A DNA stretch of 64,000 nucleotides from Zanthoxylum bungeanum (Eukaryota; Streptophyta; Magnoliopsida; Sapindales; Rutaceae): the NCBI GenBank assembly GCA_019454045.1, contig SKCR01023805.1, positions 1 through 64,000 on the forward strand. Reading direction: 5' to 3'. Every line of letters starts with the position of its first letter. Positions within the stretch are counted from its first letter, which is position 1. The position numbers and the translations under genes were made by a program. The notes beneath the pieces were generated by a model. That model had not been told where the DNA came from and ran no database searches. It saw nothing but the letters and a program-made list of their open reading frames with translations. Of the stretch, positions 35,945 to 45,181 are shown one piece after another.

Positions 35945-38900
35945 ATGGCAGCCACTGAACCATCAACCCAGATAGAGGAATCCACCACCGACCGGATTCT
36001 CTCTGACTTACTCACCTCCAAGATGGCCGAAGCTCTGTCCAAAGCCCAGGCCCCAACAGTGACCTCAGAACCTACAGCTCTACCGATTGGCATCAAGTTG
36101 GACGGCTCCAACTATGGCTTGTGGTCCCAAGTTGTCGAGATGTACATCTCCGGAAAAGACAAGTTGGGTTACATCAATGGCGAACTGACCCCGCCATCCT
36201 CTACCGACCCGTCCTTTCGCAAATGGCGCACCGACAACGCCATTGTCAAAGGATGGCTTATCAACTCCATGGATCCGACATTAATTGGAAACTTTATTCG
36301 GTTTCCCACAGCCAAACAGGTGTGGGACTCTGCTGCCACCACCTATTTTGATGGTGGTGATACATCCCAGGTTTATGATCTTCGGCGCTGTGTTTCACGT
36401 CTTCGTCAAGCAAGTGGATCTCTAGAAAAATATTACACTGACTTGCAAGGTCTCTGGCGTGAAATTGACTTTCGACATCCAAATCCAATGGAATGCCCTG
36501 CTGATATTCAAAGGTACAATAATCTCCTCCAAGAAGATCGGGTCTACGTGTTTTTGGATGGTCTTGATGACAAGCTGGATAACATCCGGAGTGACGTGCT
36601 GCAGTTACACCCATTTCCCACCATAGAGCAAGCTTATGCTCATGTCCGAAGAGAGGCTCTTCGTCAGGTGGTGATGAACGCAGGTGACCATGAACCCCTT
36701 CCAGGAGCAGTGCTTGCTTCGAGAGGCCTAAAGCTTGGTATCCATGGATCGAACCCACAACATGCTGGAAAATCTGGCTCTAAAGGCCGATCATCATCTG
36801 ACGGATCAAAGTGCACTCATTGTGGCAATATGAAGCACACACGGGAAAATTGCTTCCAACTACATGGATATCCGGACTGGTGGCATGAACTCCAAGCCCG
36901 GAAGAAACAAGACACTACTGGTACAAGTACAGACATAGGCAAGGCTATTGTAGCAGCAGCCGAACCGTGTCTCTCTCTAATTCCTCAACAAAAATTTTCT
37001 TCTATGGATCAAGGTAATCCTTGTCATGCCTTAATTAGTTCTCACTGCAATACCAACCGTGGTGGTTGGTTACTTGACTCTGGGGCCACAGATCATATGA
37101 CCTTTGATCCTGCGGATCTTTCTCACTATTCATCTCCACGGCGCACTAGCATTGCAAATGCCAATGGAGTAGTCTCTCTTGTTACAGGAGCTGGTTCAGT
37201 GACATTATCACCCTCTCTTCAATTATTCAACACTTTGCTTGTTCCTTCCTTATCCCACAAACTACTATCTGTGAGTCAAATCACCACATACCTGAATTGT
37301 GTGGTACTCATATTTGCTGATTTTTGTCTTCTACAGGATATTCTCACCAAGGAGATAATTGGGCGTGGTACTAAGAGGGGGGGACTATACTACATGGAAG
37401 ATTTCAGTATGGGAAGAGCTCATCACGTGTCTTCTTCACTCAGTTCCAAGACTCGACAGATTTGGTTGTGGCATCGCCGTTTGGGACATCCATCATTCGG
37501 GTATCTAAGGCATTTGTTTCCTGATTTATTTTCTGATGTAGAAACTTCTGAGTTAAATTGTGATACTTGTATCTTAGCCAAGAGTCATAGGGCTACTTAT
37601 TCTTTAAGCATGAATAAAAGTGACATTCCTTTTGCTTTAATACATTCTGATGTATGGGGACCATCCCCCGTGTCTACTGTCTCTGGTGTACGTTGGTTTG
37701 TAATATTTGTTGATGATTGCACACGCATGACCTGGCTATATTTGCTGAAACATAAGGATGAGGTATTTAAGATGTTTCAGTCATTTCATGCTATGATTCA
37801 GACTCAGTTTTCAGCTAAGATTCAGATCCTTCGTTCTGACAATGGTGGGGAATATGTCAATCACCATTTTCAATCCTATTTTCAACTCCACGGCCTTATT
37901 CATGAAACTTCATGTCCCCAGACACCACAACAAAATGGGGTAGCTGAAAGGAAAAATCGACATATTCTTGAAACTGCCCGAGCCCTCCTTCTCGGCACAC
38001 ATGTTCCCACAAGACATTGGCCCGATGCTGTTACCACTGCTGTCCATTTGATCAACCGTCTTCCATCCAAAGTCTTACATTTCCAAACTCCACTACAATC
38101 CTTGTCAGCCTCGGTCTCTCTACCCTCTGTCCTCATGCTCCCACCCCGCATCTTTGGTTGTGTGGCGTATGTTCATCTTCATAAGAACCAACGTAACAAA
38201 CTTGACCCGTGTGCCCTTCCGTGCCTTTTCTTGGGATATGCTGCCCACCAAAAAGGCTACCGCTGCTATGACCCCACTACTCAGCGTACTTATGTGACTA
38301 TGGATGTCACCTTTTTGGAGTCTGCTTCTTTTTACCCTTCCTCGGTATCCACTACTCCTCTTCAGGGGGAGACACTAGATGAAGAGTTGAAGTGGCTAAC
38401 CTTTGAGTGGTTTGAGGATCAGAATGACACACCATCAGAAGAAAAGAATGACACACCATCAGAAGAAAAACCTCTGGAATCTGAGCCTATACCTTTTGAA
38501 GACGAAGAATCCCCCCATCTCTTGGTCGCTGCAAGCCCATCTCCTGAGAATATTCCTGAGGTAAGTGATATTGGCACACCCTCAATTATCAATGCTATAG
38601 ATACTGGGCATAACTTACCTTTCAGGCACAACCGGGGCAAACCACCAGACAGATACTCCCCAGAAATGGAGGAAAGAAGGTCGAGGTATCCAATTGCCAA
38701 CTATGTTTCCACTGGAAAATTGCCTGAGCCACTCAAGATTTTTTCACAAGAGCTCTCTGCATGCCATATTCCTACTACAGTTCAGGAGGCATTAATGGAT
38801 CCTAAGTGGACAAAAGCAATAGAGGAAGAAATGAGGGCACTACTAAAGAATCAAACATGGACCTTGGTCCAACTACCCCAAGGGAAGAAGACAGTCAGGT

Positions 38901-40306
38901 GCAGGTGGGTCTTCTCAGTTAAACATAAGGCAGATGGATCTATAGAACGATATAAGGCGAGACTAGTTGCAAAAGGATACACCCAGACATATGGTGTAGA
39001 TTACCAAGAAACTTTTTCACCTGTGGCTAAACTAAATACAGTCAGGGTTTTGCTATCACTTGCAGCCAACCTTGATTGGCCATTACATCAGTTAGATGTA
39101 AAGAACGCCTTTCTCCATGGCAATCTTGAAGAGGAAGTCTACATGGACACTCCTCCAGGTTACACAGCATCTTCAAAAATCAAAGTCGTATGCAAGTTGC
39201 AGCGTGCATTGTATGGACTGAAACAATCACCTCGAGCATGGTTTGGACGGTTCAGTCAAGCAATGAAGAAGTATGGTTTCTGTCAAAGCAATTCAGATCA
39301 TACATTATTTTTAAAGCATCAACAGGGCAAGGTAACAGCGTTACTTGTATACGTTGATGACATGATCATTACAGGGGACGATGCAGAGGAAATGGATAAA
39401 CTTCAAAAACAACTGGCAACCGAATTTGAGATGAAAGATCTGGGAGGACTTAAATATTTCTTGGGAATAGAAGTTGCTAGATCACAGAAAGGTATATTCC
39501 TGTCTCAGCAAAAATATATACTAGACTTACTTTGTGAGGTTGGAATGCTGGATTGTAAGCCAGCAGATACTCCAATTATTCAGAATCACAAGCTCGGAGA
39601 ACATCCGGATCAAGTGCCAACAGACAAAGGAAGATACCAGAGGTTAGTCGGAAAACTGATTTACCTCTCGCATACCCGTCCTGATATTGCTTATGCAGTG
39701 AGTGTTGTGAGCCAATTTATGCACCAACCAAGTAAGGATCATATGGAAGCAGTAATACGGATTTTGCGATACTTAAAATCTTCCCCGGGAAAAGGACTTA
39801 TGTTTACAAAAAATAACCACCTCAGAATTAATGGTTATACAGACGCAGATTGGGCAGGGAACACCATAGACAGAAGATCCACCTCAGGCTATTTCATGTT
39901 TGTCGGGGGAAATCTTGTTACGTGGAGGAGTAAGAAGCAAAAGGTGGTGGCACTGTCAAGTGCTGAAGCAGAGTTCCGTGGAATGGCTAAAGGACTTTGT
40001 GAACTTCTATGGTTGAGAAGACTTCTAACAGAAATTGGCTTTGCACCTACCTCTGAAATGGACCTCTTTTGTGATAACAAAGCAGCGATTGCTATTGCTG
40101 ACAATCCTATCCAACATGATCGCACTAAACACGTGGAGATTGACAGACATTTCATTAAAGAGAACCTCGAAGCTAAAATAATTCAATTTCCATTTGTGAA
40201 GTCAGAAGACCAACTGGCAGATATTCTTACGAAGGCCGTATCAAGCAGAGATTTTTACAACTCACTAGACAAGTTGCGCATTAAAGATCGGGATGCATCC
40301 ACTTGA
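35945..40306 (+). CDS. copia gag-pol polyprotein, full length
   Basis: 1453 codons without interruption, starting 28 bp after the LTR-adjacent primer site begins. Domains in order: gag core (LDGSNYGLW near residue 52, UBN2 type); CCHC knuckle CTHCGNMKHTRENC (about 290); aspartic protease DSGATDHM (about 378); GAG-pre-integrase LWHRRLGHPSF (about 508). Integrase follows with HSDVWGP (about 566), RSDNGGEY (about 629) and NGVAERKN (Glu near 667), the DDE catalytic set. Reverse transcriptase has KARLVAKGYTQ (about 1004), DVKNAFLHG and YVDDMI (about 1136). RNase H has DADWAGN (about 1300), SSAEAEF and CDNKAA. Every catalytic motif I can check is present. It ends with TGA overlapping the region just before the polypurine tract. 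The product would form virus-like particles and copy the element; with identical LTRs this is a strong candidate for a currently or recently active element. Confidence 0.96.
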   Translation: MAATEPSTQIEESTTDRILSDLLTSKMAEALSKAQAPTVTSEPTALPIGIKLDGSNYGLWSQVVEMYISGKDKLGYINGELTPPSSTDPSFRKWRTDNAIVKGWLINSMDPTLIGNFIRFPTAKQVWDSAATTYFDGGDTSQVYDLRRCVSRLRQASGSLEKYYTDLQGLWREIDFRHPNPMECPADIQRYNNLLQEDRVYVFLDGLDDKLDNIRSDVLQLHPFPTIEQAYAHVRREALRQVVMNAGDHEPLPGAVLASRGLKLGIHGSNPQHAGKSGSKGRSSSDGSKCTHCGNMKHTRENCFQLHGYPDWWHELQARKKQDTTGTSTDIGKAIVAAAEPCLSLIPQQKFSSMDQGNPCHALISSHCNTNRGGWLLDSGATDHMTFDPADLSHYSSPRRTSIANANGVVSLVTGAGSVTLSPSLQLFNTLLVPSLSHKLLSVSQITTYLNCVVLIFADFCLLQDILTKEIIGRGTKRGGLYYMEDFSMGRAHHVSSSLSSKTRQIWLWHRRLGHPSFGYLRHLFPDLFSDVETSELNCDTCILAKSHRATYSLSMNKSDIPFALIHSDVWGPSPVSTVSGVRWFVIFVDDCTRMTWLYLLKHKDEVFKMFQSFHAMIQTQFSAKIQILRSDNGGEYVNHHFQSYFQLHGLIHETSCPQTPQQNGVAERKNRHILETARALLLGTHVPTRHWPDAVTTAVHLINRLPSKVLHFQTPLQSLSASVSLPSVLMLPPRIFGCVAYVHLHKNQRNKLDPCALPCLFLGYAAHQKGYRCYDPTTQRTYVTMDVTFLESASFYPSSVSTTPLQGETLDEELKWLTFEWFEDQNDTPSEEKNDTPSEEKPLESEPIPFEDEESPHLLVAASPSPENIPEVSDIGTPSIINAIDTGHNLPFRHNRGKPPDRYSPEMEERRSRYPIANYVSTGKLPEPLKIFSQELSACHIPTTVQEALMDPKWTKAIEEEMRALLKNQTWTLVQLPQGKKTVRCRWVFSVKHKADGSIERYKARLVAKGYTQTYGVDYQETFSPVAKLNTVRVLLSLAANLDWPLHQLDVKNAFLHGNLEEEVYMDTPPGYTASSKIKVVCKLQRALYGLKQSPRAWFGRFSQAMKKYGFCQSNSDHTLFLKHQQGKVTALLVYVDDMIITGDDAEEMDKLQKQLATEFEMKDLGGLKYFLGIEVARSQKGIFLSQQKYILDLLCEVGMLDCKPADTPIIQNHKLGEHPDQVPTDKGRYQRLVGKLIYLSHTRPDIAYAVSVVSQFMHQPSKDHMEAVIRILRYLKSSPGKGLMFTKNNHLRINGYTDADWAGNTIDRRSTSGYFMFVGGNLVTWRSKKQKVVALSSAEAEFRGMAKGLCELLWLRRLLTEIGFAPTSEMDLFCDNKAAIAIADNPIQHDRTKHVEIDRHFIKENLEAKIIQFPFVKSEDQLADILTKAVSSRDFYNSLDKLRIKDRDAST

Positions 40307-40313
40307 GGGGGAG

Positions 40314-40482
40314 TGTTGGCGTGAGTTGTCAATTAAGAGACAAATCAGAGAGATTACAGGAGTTAACCAAATCAGAAAGATTGCAGCCCTAGAAATCTGT
40401 ATAGCCCAAAAATAGAAAGAAAATCTCTCTATAAATGTATACAATACCTCTGTATGATTTTTATTTTTGAAATAAGTTGACA
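40314..40482 (+). repeat. 3' LTR, 169 bp
   Basis: Same sequence as 35748-35916. The MATE exon resumes after the CTCAT duplication. Confidence 0.95.
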
Positions 40483-41858
40483 CTCATGTGCAACTCTATG
40501 TCTGCATATTCTTCTTTGTTGGGCTCTTGTGTTTAAAGCACACTTTAGAAATATAGGAGGAGCAATATCCATTGGTATATCTTACTGGTTCAATGTGATC
40601 ATCCTTGCACTTTACATGAGATATTCTTCATCTTGTGCGAAAACTCGCACTTTCATCTTCAAGGAAATTTTCCCTTGCATGAAGGAGTTTACCTCCTTTG
40701 CACTTCCCTCAGTTGTAATGTTTTGGTAATCTCTCAATATCACTTTGCAATGTTTGTATAGTTTTCCGTACTATTAATTTACTATAACAATATGCTCTTC
40801 TGTTTCTAATGTAGTCTTGAATGGTGGTTCTATGAGATTCTGATATTGCTATCTGGACTCTTATCAAATCCTAAACTTGAAACATCAGTTCTTTCTATAT
40901 GGTATGCTTCTGATATTACCTGTGATATGTGTTTGTTGAATGAACTGGGGAAACTCTAAATGGGATTGATTTAATTTTCTTTGGTCCTCATATGCAGCTT
41001 TACAATTCAAATGATACACTACTTTATACCATTCGGAATTGGTACTGCTGCAAGGTTTAATTATTATTTTCTTTCAAAAGCATGTATTTAGGTGTAAATG
41101 TGACAATTCTTATACTAAGATATACAGAATCCACTGTTTTGTAGCACTCGAGTGTCAAATGAATTAGGAGCTAGAAATCCGCAGCAAGCTCGATTGGCTA
41201 CCTTTCTGGTGGTTTTTCTTGGAGTCGCAGAGGCAGCCATAGTGAGCGTAACTCTATTCTGCTGCCGCTATGTCTTGGCATATGCATTCAACAGTGACAA
41301 GGATGTTGTGAATTATGTGTGTGAATTAGTTCCTCTGTTTAGTTTCACTATATTCATGGACAGCATGCAGTCAGTACTTTCTGGTGAGAATTTCATCATT
41401 CTGCCAGGATTTTATTTACAGTTATCTAATGCTTTCAGAATGTCAAATTTCCTAGATGAGTTGATTAAGAATTTTATTTTCATCATTTTTTTTCTCATCA
41501 GGGGTAGCTAGAGGAATTGGGTGGCAGCACATGGTGGCTTATGTAAATCTAGGTTCATTTTATCTCATTGGAATTCCAGTAGCGACTGTGCTATGTTTCA
41601 TCCTTCATCTTAGAGCAAAAGGGCTTATGCTTGGATTAATCTCAGGCTCAACTGTACAAGCAGTTGGTCTAGCCATCATTACTTATTTAACAAATTGGCA
41701 AAAAAAGGTTTCTAATTCAATTCACTCTTTCTTCAAATATTCGTTTCCCTTCTTGAATTATCCTTTTATTTACTGGCTGATACTGAATTTTCATGTGGAA
41801 ATTTCTCCAGGCAACCATGGCCAGGGAAAGAATATTTGAGGGAAGCACCTTCAACTGA

Positions 41859-42266
41859 TAATCTATTGGTTTGATGTACATAGTTATTGCCACAATTAAA
41901 TGTCGCCATAAATAATAACGTGGTCGGTAAAATTTCATTATCCTGGTCATCCTGATTCTTCTATGTATATGAGTTGAACAAAAATCTGAAGAATTTCAAG
42001 CAAGAAGCAACAATGAATTTCAAGCAAGAAGCAACAATGTTCAAATACATTCAATAATGTGAAATTGATCAACGTCACAAGCTCACAAATCACAAAGCTT
42101 AAGCTCTACAGCAGTTAAAAAAAATGGGAAGTCTCTACACAACCAAGTTACATACTTATGCTCTTAATCATAAATAGCAGTACTAGAGCAGGAAGAGCTC
42201 TAACATATTGATGCATCTCATTTAGCTAAGCATGATCCCTCACACACAAACAGATTTTTATTTTGC
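41859..42266. other. 3' flank of MATE gene 3
   Basis: No gene. A 24-bp unit (AATTTCAAGCAAGAAGCAAC plus AATG) is tandemly duplicated at about 41992-42039. The flank to about 42104 is homologous to 28268-28358, beside the deleted MATE copy. Confidence 0.65.
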
Positions 42267-42731
42267 TTACCACTTGTCAATAGCATATATGAATAGTTGC
42301 ATACTACTAGTATGGGGGAGGATGAGGGCGGTTCCAAGGCGGAGATGGCTTATGGGGATCATGGTGTGGTGGTGGGGGACCTGCTGGCCCGGAGTTGGCG
42401 GATGGTGGTGGTGAGGAGGAGGTGGCTCGGGATGGGGATGTGGTGGTGGCGGAGATGGCCTATGGGGATCATGGTGTGGTGGTGGGGGACCTGCTGGCCC
42501 CGGAGCTGGCGGATGGTGGTGATGAGGAGGAGGTGGCTCGGGATGGGGATGTGGTGGTGGCGGAGATGGCCTATGGGGATCATGGTGTGGTGGTGGGGGA
42601 CCTGCTGGCCCCGGAGCTGGCGGATGGTGGTGATGAGGAGGAGGTGGCTCGGGATGGGGATGTGGTGGTGGGGGAGGTGGAGCATAAGGGTCTGGTGGTG
42701 GTGGAGGACCTGCTGGTCTATGAAAAGCCAT
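42267..42731 (-). CDS. Small His/Pro-rich tandem-repeat protein
   Basis: 154 codons from the ATG at 42731 (MAFHRPAGPPPPPDPY). The body is nearly all Pro, His, Gly and Ala, built from a 37-residue (111-bp) unit containing PAGPPPPHHDPH, PSPPPPHPHPEPPPP and HHHHPPAPG. The unit anchors at 42572, 42461 and 42351. No signal peptide, membrane segment or Cys motif is seen, so it is not a classic extensin. The unit spacing changes from 111 to 110 bp in the last repeat: a one-base deletion near 42381 shifts the frame and gives a non-repetitive tail. In the unshifted frame the chain would end PPPY at two consecutive stops near 42310, probably the ancestral end. His-rich repeats could bind metal ions, but the function is unknown to me. 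An upstream in-frame ATG at 42854 is less likely because the intervening residues lack the composition. Confidence 0.65.
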   Translation of the reverse strand: MAFHRPAGPPPPPDPYAPPPPPPHPHPEPPPPHHHHPPAPGPAGPPPPHHDPHRPSPPPPHPHPEPPPPHHHHPPAPGPAGPPPPHHDPHRPSPPPPHPHPEPPPPHHHHPPTPGQQVPHHHTMIPISHLRLGTALILPHTSSMQLFIYAIDKW

Positions 42732-42946
42732 ATTTTTGAAAGTTAGATGAATAAGAGAAGTGTTTGTGATGATTGATGTTAAGGTTTTGGGGCTGTTTAT
42801 ATAGAGAATAAGGTTGTGGATGTAGTTGATATGACTATTAGTTGGAAGACCCATAGGTAAAATGATGAGTATATATTTGTGTTTCCTTAGACAAGAAGAT
42901 TTTAATCTTTTCCATTTTATTTTTGTAAATAAAATTACGTATATTT

Positions 42947-43424
42947 TAGGGGTGACAATTTGGGTCAGGATTCGTTTATTCGTTCGATTCGATTCGCTTT
43001 AAAGCGAATACGGGTTTGAAAAATTGATTCGTTTAATAAATGAGTCAATTCGATTCGATCCGTTTATTAAACGAATCGAATATGAATTTAAGTTCATAAA
43101 TTCGTTTATTCGTTTAGGATTCGTTTTATTATTTTCTTTTACTAATTGTTGTTATTTTTCAATTAAGATTCGAGAAATTATAGCTAATTACCATAGAAAA
43201 AATAATATTTTCAATATTTGGTGAGGTATTTTTAATAAATATATTAATTACATATTTTATATGTATATATTTATGAAGAATTAATGTAAATCAACTATGA
43301 TAAATTATGATATTATTTAATAATATCATGACTAAACGAATCGAATACGAATCCATCACATTTCGATTCGATTCGTTTAGGATTCGATACAAATTCGATT
43401 CGTTAATTCGTTTTGCCACCCCTA
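42947..43424. mobile_element. hAT-type MITE with ATTCG-repeat core
   Basis: Termini TAGGGGTG and CACCCCTA are flanked by the perfect 8-bp duplication GTATATTT (42939-42946 and 43425-43432). The 478-bp core is rich in ATTCG/CGAAT units near both ends, around an AT-rich middle. Same family ends as 11366 and 45409, different core repeat. Confidence 0.86.
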
Positions 43425-43432
43425 GTATATTT

Positions 43433-44451
43433 TGAATTATCCTTATAATCTATGGTATGGGATTGTAGATTTCAGACCATCATTTTTATTTTGTCCTATA
43501 TTCAATATCATCTACTTAACCACAGATATCGATCATTCATTTTGATTTCAATTTGTATGCAATTTTCCAGTTGTGGCCTTGTGTGTGTGTCCTTTCATCT
43601 TAAGAAAATGCAAGGTAGCAAGTAGTTGTATTCATCGTATGTCTTTACCTTTTGTGGTTCTAATTGAAAACTCAAGGGAAGGAGAATCTTTTTTATGTCT
43701 TTGTTACAAGTCTCGTAACTTTAACCTCAACTAAACTTGTTACAGTTTTGATCTTTGTTACCTTATAATTTCTTCCTAGTCACCCCCCATTCATAGTGCA
43801 ATTGCTACAGTCTCTGTGCATCATTTTAAGGGATGACAAATGACTGAGGTAGTTCCAATTCAGGCTGTGGGTCATGTATGTAATAGAAACTTCTAAAATA
43901 TTCAGATTTAGGAACCACCAGTATTTCACTAAAATAATATCAAAATCGAACGATATATGATGATTGATATATGAATTTATTGACTTGGCTAAGAAGGGTT
44001 GGCAAATTACAATTTTGTCTGTTCCGTTTACTTGTTCCGCTTAAATTCGGAAATTGTGATTTGACGGTGGGATTTTCACTAATTTCAAAAAAAAAAAATT
44101 ATGATTTTGCTTTGTATTATGGCTAATTCAACATTCTTTCAAGGGGTCCTCAGTCTACTCTAAATAGTGCGAATACTTCATAACTGAGCAAAGTTTATTT
44201 AATAGCTAATAATCTCTTTAAGTTTCATTACCCGATACCCATTATGATCCAAATGGGTGAAGGAAGAGGCCTTGTATAACTGAAAACAATATTAAAGTCC
44301 AGCCCATTAAGTAATTTTGGAGGTGTTGTAGCCCAAACTATTTCATCAAGAAATTACAAGGAATTAGAAGTGTTTGCTGCTTGTTTGCTATTTACTAGAG
44401 AGAGCTCTGATCTGAAACATAACTGGCATATTACATTCAGAAAAGATTGCA
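43433..44451. other. Spacer, nothing recognised
   Basis: Ordinary AT-rich intergenic sequence with no open frame of note. It ends at the truncated 5' LTR of the plus-strand copia element. Confidence 0.55.
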
Positions 44452-45158
44452 GGGGGTGCAAATCAAATCCGAATCAAGCTTGGCTCGTGTGTATCCGCGT
44501 GTCCTGCGTACACGAATGCCGGACCAAAATGTGCAGGCCCGGCCCAACCGAATTTTTACTTGTCTCTTTATTTTCCCAAGCCTTTTAAAGTTCCATAACA
44601 GTTGAATTAATGATATTAATCAACTTGGTGGTTATAAGCAATGGAAGGTCTCCCACTCATGTGATTAATTGACATGTTAATTTCCTTTATTTGAAGTGTG
44701 ATTTACGTTTTTGTGAATACACAACACAAAAATACAGTTCACAAGACAGTGTCGTTTTTCTTTGTTTTTCATCTTATTTGGGAAGAGTTCAAACGCTTTA
44801 CAGGTTCGTTGGATACGAGTTCGGTGGTGCCCCTACTCGTACGGTTTTTCGTTGTATCCTGGGAAATAATCATCTCGTGTTCTACTGCACCTACTGTGGG
44901 AGGCGAATTTGTTTTAAGGAAATTGTTGGCATCAACAAGCCTCGAATTTCTCTCTGTTTCGTTCGATACTGCACAGCCTCCGTTCTGAATTGTTCATGTC
45001 GCTAGTTCATAATTGCTCAGTTGTATTCACTCATTTAGCTTTGTTATTTTTCATTATTGTTGCTTAGTTATTACCGATACTTTATTGTACCATCCGTGTT
45101 CTGTTTTACTGTTGTTCATTGTCCTTTGTAAGAACACAGTAACAAATAAGTTGTAATA
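44452..45158 (+). repeat. Truncated 5' LTR
   Basis: 707 bp, matching 50991-51695 with few differences, for example CGTGTGTATCCGCG versus CGTGTGCACCCGCG. Confidence 0.85.
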
Positions 45159-45181
45159 GTCTTAAAACAAATTCTGACTCT

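Larger units (their letters stand above)
35748..40482 (+). mobile_element. Intact Ty1/copia retrotransposon in MATE gene 3 exon 2
   Basis: 4735 bp, flanked by the 5-bp duplication CTCAT (35743-35747 and 40483-40487). Its 169-bp LTRs (35748-35916 and 40314-40482) start TGTTGGCGTG and end AAGTTGACA and look identical base for base. A primer site TGGTATCAGAGC directly abuts the 5' LTR (35917-35928), and a polypurine tract (GAGGGGGAG, about 40305-40313) abuts the 3' LTR. One uninterrupted polyprotein frame fills the interior. All structural requirements for autonomous transposition appear present. Confidence 0.96.
29247..41858 (+). pseudogene. MATE (DTX) transporter gene 3, split by two LTR retrotransposons
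   Basis: Closest paralogue of gene 2. Exon pieces: 29247-29477, 35441-35747 joined to 40488-40725, 40815-40901, 40998-41054, 41145-41383, 41502-41707 and 41811-41858. A Sirevirus-like element sits in intron 1 (29520-35313) and a copia element sits inside exon 2 (35748-40482). Omitting the copia element and one copy of its target duplication, exon 2 is 545 bp, identical in length to genes 1 and 2. Exons 3-6 also match in length, and all splice borders are intact. The codon aligned with the gene 2 start is CTG (29235-29237), so the first usable start is the ATG at 29247, four codons later. The conserved ELGAGNP motif reads ELGARNP in exon 5. The exon 2 insertion makes a full-length transporter impossible unless the element were spliced out. 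Confidence 0.9.

Noticed and set aside
36294..40155. Minus-strand frames opposite the copia polyprotein
   Set aside because: They are shadows of a 1453-codon gene with full domain support on the plus strand.
42297..42746. Gly/Trp/Met-rich frames opposite the His/Pro-rich gene
   Set aside because: They are antisense shadows of the 111-bp repeat. The minus frame has the sensible start and the proline-rich composition of a real plant protein.
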